A model generated the notes under the pieces. The model saw nothing but the letters and a program-made list of their open reading frames with translations. It was not told the DNA's origin and ran no database searches. 22,368 nt of DNA from a virus: positions 1 through 22,368 of the IMG/VR virus record IMGVR_UViG_3300013372_001277; one strand, 5' to 3'. Numbering within the stretch: the first letter of the stretch is position 1; every line of letters starts with the position of its first letter. The position numbers and the translations under genes were made by a program. Shown in pieces: positions 1 to 7,092 of the stretch.

Positions 1-150
1 CTTGGTGCGTCTGCAATTTGCCATGTAAAAACTGAGGGCCGTCGAAAAAAAAGAGTGGCCGAAAAAAAATGGGAAGGTGTGGGAAAATCCGGGAGGTTGT
101 GGCGAGAGACAGCGGATGCTGGTGGCACGCCTATGAGGCGGGGAGCCTGA
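1..150 (+). CDS. Possible 3' fragment of an unidentified gene (cut by left edge)
   Basis: One plus-strand frame is open from base 1 to a TGA at 148-150 and would give 49 residues of a basic C terminus, including RKKRVAEKKWEGVGKSG and ending GTPMRRGA. The amino-acid mix (charged, few rare residues) looks coding, but the piece is too short and repetitive at DNA level (two A8 runs) to be certain. If real, it would be the last gene of a rightward operon that converges on the leftward terminase gene. I recognise no family. Its start lies outside the window. Confidence 0.35.
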   Translation, partial: LGASAICHVKTEGRRKKRVAEKKWEGVGKSGRLWRETADAGGTPMRRGA

Positions 151-303
151 AGACTACTTAGTATTAGTAGTTACTGGGATTGTGGGGTGTGCACACACGT
201 AGTGTAACGTGAAAACCGGAAGTATGCAAATGCTGACTTGCGGAGCGGCTAACGGGGTGCCTGCTTCTTTAGCATCCTTCCGATGTACATCTTCTGCCAG
301 AAC
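151..303. other. Intergenic stretch with small palindromes, no gene seen
   Basis: No convincing gene or classical terminator is visible between the possible fragment on the left and the terminase stop. Two short symmetric elements are present: ACTACT/AGTAGT arms separated by 7 bases (153-171), and the perfect palindrome GTGTGCACAC (187-196). Neither is followed by a T-run in the direction needed to end terminase transcription, so their role is open. The minus strand has T8 runs further left (within 49-70), without a stable stem directly before them. Confidence 0.4.
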
Positions 304-1728
304 TCAAACTACCGCCAGTTTGCGCCGTAGCGGCTGTGACCACTTGCTGTTATAGCTGGTGCCATACAATGCCGTTCCTGCCTCGCTGGCGAAAGTGAGG
401 GCGACGGCGTCGGCAACGTCGGGAGAACGGCGCGAACGTGCCCGGATCTCGTCCTTCGATTCGATTTTCATCTTGGCGGACCCAGACTGAAACCCGTAGC
501 GCACCAGCGTTAACTCGTCACGCAGGCGCTTGTCTTCAGGAAGCCGACAGTCCCGACGCTCCAACCATGCCTTCATCTTGAACCAAAGCTCGGCTCTCAG
601 GTTGAGGTACGTGGTGCCCATTGCCGGGGACTCGGACACGTTGATGCCTCGGGCCGGAAGCCCCATTTCCCGCAGACGATCACAAGCGCCAGCTCCGAGG
701 CCGATTGAATCGACAAGGATTTCCATTGGGCGCATATCAGAACTGGCGGAGTCCCATTCGGACTTGACGACGGCGGCGGTCTGCATGAGGTCCAACTTTG
801 ACCAGCACCGTGGCGCGTCCGCGATCACGTTTGATTGGCGCTTTACCAGACACGAGGAGTCGTCGCCAAACCGCGCAACGTCCAGTCCCCAGATGATTGG
901 TTCGTTCGGCGAACAGATTACGTCGCGGCCAATGGCCGACTCTACCAGTTCCAGCGGAATGACGGTATCGTCTTCAGCGCGAGGGAACTCGCCAAGCACG
1001 CGGATACGGTAGGCGTTCGAGTCGATGCCGTGCAGCGCCACGATGTCGTCAACAAATTCATGGGACACCCTGGGGGAGTCGAGGCACGAAACGTGCATCC
1101 TGAACCATTTCTTTGCCAGATCAGGGTTCGTGTGCGTCTCGTAGAACATTCCACTGGTGCGAAGCGGGTTGCCCAGCAGAATTGTGACGGCAGAGTGCCC
1201 GGACATGGACCCGTAGGCGGCTTGAAAGACCGATTCGGGGATACCAGACGCCTCGTCAGCGATCAGCATCACGTTGGTGGAGTGGACCCCGGCAAGGGCT
1301 TCCGGCGTTTCAGATCGGCTGGTACGGGCAGAAATAAAGGCTTCATCTACTGCGCCAACCAAAACAACGCGGTCGGACTTTACTTCAAGCATCCCCCGGA
1401 TCAGGGGCGGCAACTTCTCAATCCATGTTTTGATTTCGGCAAACAGAGCATCGAATAATTGGCTGGCGTTTGGGGCGGTAATCACGATCTTGACCGGGAT
1501 GCGCGTCAGAATGTACCAGATTACGGCCCACGAAGACACTGTAGACTTGCCGGTACCGTGGCCGGATCTAACCGTAATACGGCGCTCTCCGCGTGCGACG
1601 GCCATCAAAAACTCGTCCTGCCACTTATCCGGGGTGGCCCCCAAAACCTCACGCACAAACAAGTCGGGGCGGTCGCGATATCGCCCTAAAAACTCAATAA
1701 ACGGGTTTTCTTGCGGTTTATCTGCCAT
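304..1728 (-). CDS. terL: Phage terminase large subunit (TerL)
   Basis: This is the packaging motor: an N-terminal ATPase drives DNA into the procapsid and a C-terminal RNase H-like nuclease cuts the concatemer. In the 474-residue product the Walker A loop is SGHGTGKST (55-63), Walker B is VMLIADEA (153-160, with D158 and E159), and the coupling motif TILLGNP lies at 182-188. Nuclease acidic residues are likely D283 (GLDVARFGDD), D340 (ILVDSIG) and D437/D440 (SPDVADA). The open frame extends 39 codons further upstream to 1845, but that would cross the control region and overlap the portal gene. The ATG at 1728 begins MADKPQENPF and has a GGA-type site upstream, so I chose it. The gene runs opposite to the portal gene, which is unusual. 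No small terminase subunit is recognisable in the window. Confidence 0.95.
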   Translation of the reverse strand: MADKPQENPFIEFLGRYRDRPDLFVREVLGATPDKWQDEFLMAVARGERRITVRSGHGTGKSTVSSWAVIWYILTRIPVKIVITAPNASQLFDALFAEIKTWIEKLPPLIRGMLEVKSDRVVLVGAVDEAFISARTSRSETPEALAGVHSTNVMLIADEASGIPESVFQAAYGSMSGHSAVTILLGNPLRTSGMFYETHTNPDLAKKWFRMHVSCLDSPRVSHEFVDDIVALHGIDSNAYRIRVLGEFPRAEDDTVIPLELVESAIGRDVICSPNEPIIWGLDVARFGDDSSCLVKRQSNVIADAPRCWSKLDLMQTAAVVKSEWDSASSDMRPMEILVDSIGLGAGACDRLREMGLPARGINVSESPAMGTTYLNLRAELWFKMKAWLERRDCRLPEDKRLRDELTLVRYGFQSGSAKMKIESKDEIRARSRRSPDVADAVALTFASEAGTALYGTSYNSKWSQPLRRKLAVV

Positions 1729-1744
1729 GCGTTCCAAGCGTACC

Positions 1745-1782
1745 ACCACTTTCAGGTGGTGTTGACACCACCTCCAAGTGGT
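1745..1782. repeat. 38-bp near-perfect palindrome (candidate operator)
   Basis: The 68-bp gap between the divergent terminase and portal genes holds an inverted repeat with arms ACCACTT-NN-AGGTGGTGT and ACACCACCT-NN-AAGTGGT around a 2-base centre. Only the central pair and one 2-base block per arm break the symmetry. It can be read as four half-sites of an ACCAC-type motif in alternating orientation. It contains the -35 box and the whole spacer of the portal promoter, so a protein bound here should control at least that promoter. There is no T-run after either arm, so a terminator is unlikely. The binding protein is unknown. Confidence 0.8.
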
Positions 1783-1789
1783 GTATAGT
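1762..1789 (+). promoter_or_regulatory. Sigma70-like promoter for the structural operon
   Basis: A consensus -35 box TTGACA (1762-1767) is followed after 16 bases by TATAGT (1784-1789), which matches TATAAT at five of six positions. The expected transcription start, about 7 bases after the -10 box, is at 1796-1797, that is, at the A of the portal ATG. There is no Shine-Dalgarno sequence between the -10 box and the ATG, so the mRNA from this promoter may be leaderless. The -35 box sits in the 38-bp palindrome. Confidence 0.7.
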
Positions 1790-1796
1790 ATGCTCA

Positions 1797-3848
1797 ATGG
1801 CTCAGATGGACATTTCGGAACTCGAAGGGATCGTTTCATCGGCAATCGTTGACGCGGCCAGCTTCATCGACTCCGACGTGTCCCCGCTCAGGGCGAAGGC
1901 AACGCGCTACTACAACGCGGAGTTGTTCGGAGATGAGCGGGCAGGCCGAAGTCAGGTAATTTCGCAGGACGTGCGGGACACCGTTAACGCGATTCTGCCG
2001 TCGCTGCTGCGCATATTCTTTGGATCTGAGCAGGCCGTCCAGTTTGTGCCGAAGTCGGCGGAAGACCTGCCGATAGCAGAACAGGCGACGGATTACGTTC
2101 AGTACGTCATCTCCGAAGATAATCCGGGTTTTCTCACGTTTCACGGCTGGTTCAAGGACGCGCTGATTAACAAGACCGGCATTGTCAAGTATTGGGCCGA
2201 CGACGCCACGCGCATCGAATCCCGCAAGTTTCACTACCTCGACGCGGATCAGGTCATGGGCCTGTTGTCCGAGGAAGGCGTCGAACTTGTTGAATCGGAA
2301 CAAGAAAACGGGATGTTTTCAATTACGGTTCGCAAGAAAACCAGCGACTACCGGCTCAGGGTTGCAAACATACCGCCTGAAGAGTTCCTGATTTCTCGCG
2401 AAGCCAAAACACTGGAAGACGCAACCCTGGTGGCGCATCGCACCGAAAAAACGGTGTCCGACCTGATAGCAATGGGTTACACCGAAGATCAGGTTGCCGA
2501 GGCTGGCATCGGGGACACTACCCTTGAAATGAACGACGAGCGGCTGGCGCGTTCGCCGTGGAATATCACCATCGGGGCCGAAGACTACTCGAACCCGGCG
2601 CAGCGTCGAGTTGCCTATTGCGAGGCGTTCCTCAAAGTTGATTTTGACGGCGATGGCATTGCCGAACTTCGCCACATTTGCACAATGGGAACCTCCCATA
2701 ACGTGGTACACAACGAACCCGCAGAGAGTCGCCCGTTTGCTCTGATCTGCCCGGACCCGGAGCCGCACATGGTTATCGGTAACTCCATTGCGGATCTGGT
2801 GATGGACATCCAGCGGATTAAGTCTCAGGTATGGCGGCTCATGCTTGATTCTCTCGGGCAGGCTATCAACCCGCGAACTGCGGTAGTTGAGAATCAGGTA
2901 AACCTTGACGACGTGATGAACGACGAAACGGGCGGCATTATACGAATGCGTGCTCCCGGCATGGTTCAGCCGTTCAACCAGCCTTTCGTGGGCCAGAACG
3001 CTCTGCCTGTGCTGGCGTTACTGGATGAGACGCGGGAATCCCGCACAGGTATTACAAAGGCTTCGCAAGGGCTAAACGCTGACGTTCTCCAAAGCACGAC
3101 TAAAGCGGCGGTAGCTGCAACGGTCACGGCGGCGCAAGAGCATATTGAAATGATTGCCCGCATCTTTGCGGAAACGGGCATCAAGGATCTTTATCGTGGG
3201 CTGCTGAAGTTAGCTGTACAGTGCCAAGACAAAGAGCGCATCGTTCGCCTGCGTAACAAATTCGTCGCTGTCCAGCCTTCCATGTTCGACCCGATGATGG
3301 ACGTTTCGGTTAACGTCGGGCTGGGCGGTGGAACACGCGAAGACAAGCTGGCCACACTCACCGGCATTGCGGCCAAGCAGGAAGCCATCCTGCAAACGCT
3401 TGGTCCGTCGAATCCCATTTGCACGTTGAGCCAGTATTCGGCAACCCTGCGGAAGATGGCCGAAATGGCCGGATTCAGAGACGCAAGCCAGTTTTTTAAC
3501 GCAGTGCCCGCTGACTACCAGGCCCCAACTCCACAACCCGCTGAAGACCCGCAGGCAAAAACGGCAATGATACTTGCTCAGGTTGAGCAGGAAAAGACGC
3601 GGGCTAGGATTTCAACGGACGCGGGCGAATTAGACCTGAAGCGCGACCAGATGGTGATGGACGATGCGCGGGAGCGTTACAAGATTATGGTTGACAGCCG
3701 GGTCAAACTTGCTGAACTTCAACTGAAATATGGCGCTGACATGATGTCCGTGAACGCCAAAATCGACGCAGACAACTTGCAAATGCAGCAAGACGCGCAG
3801 GCGCAGGTTAATGCCTCTAACCTACCTCAGGAGCAACCCGTCCAGTGA
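1797..3848 (+). CDS. Portal protein (P22-type, head-tail connector)
   Basis: The 683-residue product should form the ring at the unique capsid vertex through which DNA is packaged and ejected. Length is close to that of P22-like portals. The start region (ELEGIVSSAI..., YYNAELFGDERAGRSQVIS, DVRDTVNAILPSLLRIFF) is the typical N-terminal signature of this family. The middle has GDGIAELRHI and PEPHMVIGNSIADLVMDIQ, also characteristic. The last roughly 110 residues are polar and helical (many Q, E, K and D), fitting a C-terminal barrel or crown. The start at 1797 is supported by the promoter just upstream, but there is no ribosome-binding site; a second ATG at 1806 is possible. The stop overlaps the next GTG by 4 bases. 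Confidence 0.9.
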   Translation: MAQMDISELEGIVSSAIVDAASFIDSDVSPLRAKATRYYNAELFGDERAGRSQVISQDVRDTVNAILPSLLRIFFGSEQAVQFVPKSAEDLPIAEQATDYVQYVISEDNPGFLTFHGWFKDALINKTGIVKYWADDATRIESRKFHYLDADQVMGLLSEEGVELVESEQENGMFSITVRKKTSDYRLRVANIPPEEFLISREAKTLEDATLVAHRTEKTVSDLIAMGYTEDQVAEAGIGDTTLEMNDERLARSPWNITIGAEDYSNPAQRRVAYCEAFLKVDFDGDGIAELRHICTMGTSHNVVHNEPAESRPFALICPDPEPHMVIGNSIADLVMDIQRIKSQVWRLMLDSLGQAINPRTAVVENQVNLDDVMNDETGGIIRMRAPGMVQPFNQPFVGQNALPVLALLDETRESRTGITKASQGLNADVLQSTTKAAVAATVTAAQEHIEMIARIFAETGIKDLYRGLLKLAVQCQDKERIVRLRNKFVAVQPSMFDPMMDVSVNVGLGGGTREDKLATLTGIAAKQEAILQTLGPSNPICTLSQYSATLRKMAEMAGFRDASQFFNAVPADYQAPTPQPAEDPQAKTAMILAQVEQEKTRARISTDAGELDLKRDQMVMDDARERYKIMVDSRVKLAELQLKYGADMMSVNAKIDADNLQMQQDAQAQVNASNLPQEQPVQ

Positions 3849-4099
3849 CCACTGAAGACCGTATTATCAGAGGCAAGAGCGCCGAACAATTCCTGAGCAA
3901 CCCGCTGATGAATGACGCCTTCACCTCGATTGAAGCGGAAATCGTAAACGACTGGAAGCAGAGCGGCGGATTGCCGACTGCCGACCGCGAGGCGATGTTT
4001 CTCAAACTTTCTGTACTTTCTGAAGTAAAGGCGAAGCTCGAATCTTTCATCAATGATGGCAAGATTTGCCAGAACCGCCTAAACATGAAAACCTTATGA
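3845..4099 (+). CDS. Small conserved phage protein between portal and scaffold
   Basis: This is an 84-residue, mostly helical protein with a pattern I associate with short genes lying after the portal in podovirus-like genomes (AEQFLSNPLMNDAFTSIE, then W38, then LSVLSEVKAKLESFINDGK). I cannot assign a function. It starts with GTG, which overlaps the portal stop (GTGA), and its own stop overlaps the scaffold ATG (ATGA), so its translation is coupled on both sides. A role in head assembly is inferred from position only. A highly divergent small terminase subunit cannot be excluded, but I see no helix-turn-helix signature. Confidence 0.8.
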   Translation: MTTEDRIIRGKSAEQFLSNPLMNDAFTSIEAEIVNDWKQSGGLPTADREAMFLKLSVLSEVKAKLESFINDGKICQNRLNMKTL

Positions 4100-5052
4100 C
4101 CGCCACGGAAACAACCAGCGTTCTAACAGACGACACAGCCGCCTCATCCTTCGAGAAAATGCTGCTCGGCAACGCCGACACGCAGCAGGGCGAAGAGGAT
4201 GAAACGGAGATCGACCCGGACGAAGAGGCTGAAGACGCTCCAGCCGAAGACTCTGAAGATGAGCAGGACTCCGACGAAGACCCCGACGAGCCAAAACCTG
4301 TTGCCGAGTTCACCGTCAAGATTGACGGCAAAGAACAGAAGGTAACAGCGGACGAACTTGTGAAGGGGTATCAACGGACTGCCGATTACACGCGGAAAAC
4401 TCAGGAAGCGGCAGAATTGCGGAGGACCGCAAACGCCGAACTGGAAGCCGCCCAATCGGAGCGCGTGCATTACCAGCAGAACCTCGAAACACTCCAGCAC
4501 ATGATTCAGCAATCGGCTCCGCAGGAACCGGACTGGATTCAGTTGGCAACGGAAAACCCGGCTGAATACGTTCGCCAGCAGGCGCTCTTTGCCCAATACC
4601 GGGCAAGACAGCAATCTCTGGATCTGGAACGTCAGCAGTTGCACGAACGGGAGCAGGCAGAGCAGGAACGCACCGCACAACAAAACCGCGCTGAAGAAAA
4701 GGTGAAGTTGTTCGAGGCGATACCGGAGTGGAAGGACGTGAAGCGATTGAAGGCCGACAAAGCCGCGCTTCAGGACTTCGCCACTTCGGTAGGGTTTACG
4801 CCGGAAGACGTTGACACGGTAGACGATCACCGCCTTTTAGTCATTCTGCGAAAAGCCATGCTCTACGACAAGGCGGTGGCGGCACGCAGTTTGCGACCCG
4901 TCCAGCCTGTCGGCCCCAGATCTGCGACACCGGGCGCACCCGCAACGAGGTCAGGAGTTGGTAACCTTGCCCGCGCACAACAGCGTTTTCAAAAGGACCG
5001 TTCCGACGAAGCAGCAGCGGACGTGTTCCTGCACATGATGAAGCCAGCCTAA
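4096..5052 (+). CDS. Scaffolding protein
   Basis: The 318-residue product probably guides coat-protein assembly and leaves before DNA packaging. The first 70 residues are very acidic (runs of D and E at about 33-66). Next comes the segment VTADELVKGYQRTADYTRKT (83-102), a pattern often seen in phage scaffolds. Residues about 100-210 are Q/E/R-rich and predicted coiled coil, and a more basic C terminus would fit coat binding. An in-frame ATG exists 30 bases upstream (4066), but the ATG at 4096 forms an ATGA overlap with the preceding stop, matching the pattern of this operon. It lies directly before the coat gene, as is usual for scaffolds. Confidence 0.85.
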   Translation: MTATETTSVLTDDTAASSFEKMLLGNADTQQGEEDETEIDPDEEAEDAPAEDSEDEQDSDEDPDEPKPVAEFTVKIDGKEQKVTADELVKGYQRTADYTRKTQEAAELRRTANAELEAAQSERVHYQQNLETLQHMIQQSAPQEPDWIQLATENPAEYVRQQALFAQYRARQQSLDLERQQLHEREQAEQERTAQQNRAEEKVKLFEAIPEWKDVKRLKADKAALQDFATSVGFTPEDVDTVDDHRLLVILRKAMLYDKAVAARSLRPVQPVGPRSATPGAPATRSGVGNLARAQQRFQKDRSDEAAADVFLHMMKPA

Positions 5053-5065
5053 AGGAGGCATTTCA

Positions 5066-6037
5066 ATGGCAATCGTAACCAACACATTTTTGACGTTCTC
5101 CGCAGTCGGTAACCGCGAAGACCTCGCCAACACAATCAGCAACATCTCGCCCGAGAACACGCCGTTCATGTCGAACATCGGTAAGGGCAAGGCAAGCGCC
5201 ACTCTCACCGAATGGCAGACTGACGCTCTTGCTGCTGCCGCCGCCAACGCGCAACTTCAGGGCGACGAGATGACCTTCACCGCCGTCACTCCGACAGTTC
5301 GTGTCGGTAACCGCACGATGATTTCGCGCAAGACCGTCGTTGTTTCCGGCACTCAAGACGCCGTGGACAGCGCAGGCCGCGCTCGGGAACTTTCGTATCA
5401 GATGGTCAAGATGTCGAAAGAACTCAAGCGGGACATGGAGTTCAACATCATTGGCGTCAATCAGGGCGGCGTGACGGGCGACTCCACCACGGCCCCCAAA
5501 ACGGCATCTTTGACGGCGTGGATCAAAACCAACGTCGCCAAAGCTTCTGGCACCGGAGCCAACCCCGACTGGACTTCCGGCGTTCCGGCTGCGGCCAACG
5601 TTCGCTCGGACGGTACGGTTCGGGCTTTCACCGAAACCATTTTGAAAGCGGCGCTTTCGCTCTGTTTTACTTCTGGCGCTGAACCCACGATCCTGATGAC
5701 CGGGCCTTACAACAAGGGCGTGGTTTCCAGCTTTTCGGGTATCGCTACCCGCTTCCGTGACGTTTCTGCGGGCAAGCAGGCGCAGATCATCGGAGCCGCT
5801 GATGTTTATGTGGGCGATTTCGGCGAACTGAAGGTTGTCCCCAACCGGTTCCAGCGCGAACGTGATGCCTGGATTCTTGACCCGAAGATGGCGGCGGTTC
5901 TCTTCCTTCGTCCCTTCCAGTCAATTGATCTGGCGAAAACGGGTGACGCTGAGAAGAAGGCCATTCTCGCGGAATACGCGCTGAAGGTTTCCAACGAGGC
6001 CGCTCACGGTCTTTGCGCTGATCTCGTCACCAGCTAA
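5066..6037 (+). CDS. Major capsid protein, SU10/DUF5309 type
   Basis: This 323-residue protein resembles the SU10-type major capsid family (DUF5309, HK97-like fold), the main shell subunit. Signature parts are the N terminus with FSAVGNREDLANTISNISP and TPFMSNIGKG, the acidic/aromatic stretch TEWQTDAL, the central RARELSYQMVKMSKELKRDME, and the C-terminal GELKVVPNRFQRERDAW followed by LDPKMAAVLFLRPFQSIDLA. The strong Shine-Dalgarno AAAGGAGG (5051-5058) sits 7 bases before the ATG, the best in the window, in keeping with a high-copy product. The scaffold gene precedes it and a strong terminator follows, so it probably gets the most abundant transcript of the block. Confidence 0.92.
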   Translation: MAIVTNTFLTFSAVGNREDLANTISNISPENTPFMSNIGKGKASATLTEWQTDALAAAAANAQLQGDEMTFTAVTPTVRVGNRTMISRKTVVVSGTQDAVDSAGRARELSYQMVKMSKELKRDMEFNIIGVNQGGVTGDSTTAPKTASLTAWIKTNVAKASGTGANPDWTSGVPAAANVRSDGTVRAFTETILKAALSLCFTSGAEPTILMTGPYNKGVVSSFSGIATRFRDVSAGKQAQIIGAADVYVGDFGELKVVPNRFQRERDAWILDPKMAAVLFLRPFQSIDLAKTGDAEKKAILAEYALKVSNEAAHGLCADLVTS

Positions 6038-6056
6038 AGCGTGGCGTAACAACCTG

Positions 6057-6094
6057 GGGGAGGGCGTCATCACCGGCGCTCTCCCCGTTTTTTT
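6057..6094 (+). terminator. Rho-independent terminator after the capsid gene
   Basis: A 10-bp stem GGGGAGGGCG / CGCTCTCCCC (one G-U pair) closes a 10-base loop and is followed by G and T7 (6088-6094). It lies 20 bases after the coat stop. The T-run directly abuts the AGGAGG of the next gene, leaving no space for a promoter between them, so downstream genes depend on readthrough or on a promoter inside the coat gene. Confidence 0.9.
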
Positions 6095-6100
6095 AGGAGG
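6095..6100 (+). promoter_or_regulatory. Shine-Dalgarno site that favours a TTG start
   Basis: AGGAGG is a perfect ribosome-binding core, but it touches the first ATG (6101) with zero spacing, which is not workable. The TTG two codons later (6107) has a 6-base spacing and keeps the same frame, so it is the better start. Confidence 0.6.
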
Positions 6101-6106
6101 ATGATT

Positions 6107-6421
6107 TTGCAATCGCGACTGGTAGACAGAGACGCCGACGCAGGAATTGAGACCTGGCATCACTTTGACCCAATGACGTTGGAGTGTACGGTTGAAACAG
6201 TTCAGGATGTCAGCACTTTGATTGCCTGCAACAAAGCCGTTTACGCAAGCGTAGACGAACGTCAGAACTGGCGCGATGGTCAGGGTGACCGCGTGGCGTC
6301 GATCCCCCTCAGCGTCTTCTATGACCCCAAGGTAGGCATCCAGCACGACCGGGCGCAACTTCGCAAATGGCTCAACAATCCCGACAACCGGTTTTTCCGC
6401 ACAAGGCCGGGAACAATATGA
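6107..6421 (+). CDS. Conserved podovirus-type structural-region protein
   Basis: The product is 104 residues from the TTG start (106 from the ATG at 6101). It opens with QSRLVDRDADAGIETWHHFD, has VASIPLSVFYD in the middle and ends with RKWLNNPDNRFFRTRPGTI. I recognise this as a small phage protein often found between the coat gene and the connector genes, but know no proven function. No membrane span or signal is visible. Its stop overlaps the glycosyltransferase ATG (ATGA). A role in neck or head completion is an inference from position. Confidence 0.8.
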   Translation: MQSRLVDRDADAGIETWHHFDPMTLECTVETVQDVSTLIACNKAVYASVDERQNWRDGQGDRVASIPLSVFYDPKVGIQHDRAQLRKWLNNPDNRFFRTRPGTI

Positions 6422-7092
6422 ACCGGGTAGTTATCGGCATCCCTACACGCGATGAATGCAAAGCGCGGTTTGCGTTTGATTTGGTGAAGTTGGTAGCCGC
6501 GCATCTTCAGACGGGCGATACCGTAATCCCGATGCCGTCGATGGGAACGCTGCTGGCATCTCAGCGGACGGCCCTTGTAAAAGAGGCGCGGCGCGAGAAC
6601 GCGACCCATATCCTTTGGCTCGACTCCGATATGCGGTTCCCAGCTGACACGTTGAAACGGCTGTTGGCGCATAACGTGCAGGTTGTTGGCGCGAATTGTG
6701 CCAAGCGCAGGATGCCGACCGGGCCGACCGCAGCGAACTACGACCACGTAGATGGCAAGGTTGCCGTCTACACCGAAGAAGACTCCACCGGGCTGGAGCA
6801 GGTTGACATGCTCGGAACCGGGGTTCTGCTGGTGCGAATGGATGTTTTCGACGAGATCCCATTTCCGCCATTTGCCACGCCGTTCGTCCCCGACATGCAA
6901 GAGTTTATGGGCGAGGACACGTACTTTTGCATGTTGCTGAAGCGGAAGAACATCCCGGTTTATGTAGACCACGACGTTTCGCAGCAAATCGGGCACCTCG
7001 GAGAATTTGAGTTTAAGCACCTTCACACATGGGCGGTACGTGAAGGCATGAAACAGGAGGCTACATGGCCATCACAACCTTTAGCGAACTGA
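6418..7092 (+). CDS. GT-A fold glycosyltransferase (family 2-like)
   Basis: This 224-residue protein probably transfers a sugar from a nucleotide-sugar donor. It begins VVIGIPTRDECK, the usual first strand of GT2-like enzymes. It carries the metal-binding DxD motif in HILWLDSDMRFP (D69-S70-D71), then VVGANCAKRRMP, VDMLGTGVLLVRMDVF, and the late acidic GEDTYFC (165-171) with a following IGHLGEFEF, which fits the second metal/acceptor part. No transmembrane segment is seen, so it is likely cytoplasmic. An upstream in-frame ATG (6367) exists, but the ATGA overlap at 6418 fits the operon. Its last 28 bases overlap the adaptor gene. Target is unknown: capsid or fibre protein, host surface precursor, or DNA base are all possible. 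Its place between capsid and connector genes favours a virion target. Confidence 0.85.
   Translation: MNRVVIGIPTRDECKARFAFDLVKLVAAHLQTGDTVIPMPSMGTLLASQRTALVKEARRENATHILWLDSDMRFPADTLKRLLAHNVQVVGANCAKRRMPTGPTAANYDHVDGKVAVYTEEDSTGLEQVDMLGTGVLLVRMDVFDEIPFPPFATPFVPDMQEFMGEDTYFCMLLKRKNIPVYVDHDVSQQIGHLGEFEFKHLHTWAVREGMKQEATWPSQPLAN

Noticed and set aside
153-171. ACTACT/AGTAGT hairpin as a terminator for terL or the left gene
   Set aside because: The stem is only 6 A/T-rich pairs and no T-run follows on either strand.
224-355. Plus-strand 43-codon frame starting MQMLTC
   Set aside because: It overlaps the end of the terminase gene in antisense, has only a weak GGAAG before it and no recognisable pattern.
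835-1458. Long plus-strand open frame opposite the terminase gene
   Set aside because: It is the complement of well-supported terminase codons including the ATPase motifs, and has no matching family pattern or ribosome site.
4144-4830. 228-codon minus-strand frame opposite the scaffold gene
   Set aside because: The scaffold frame has clear family features, and the antisense product is an artefact of Glu/Gln/Asp-rich codons.
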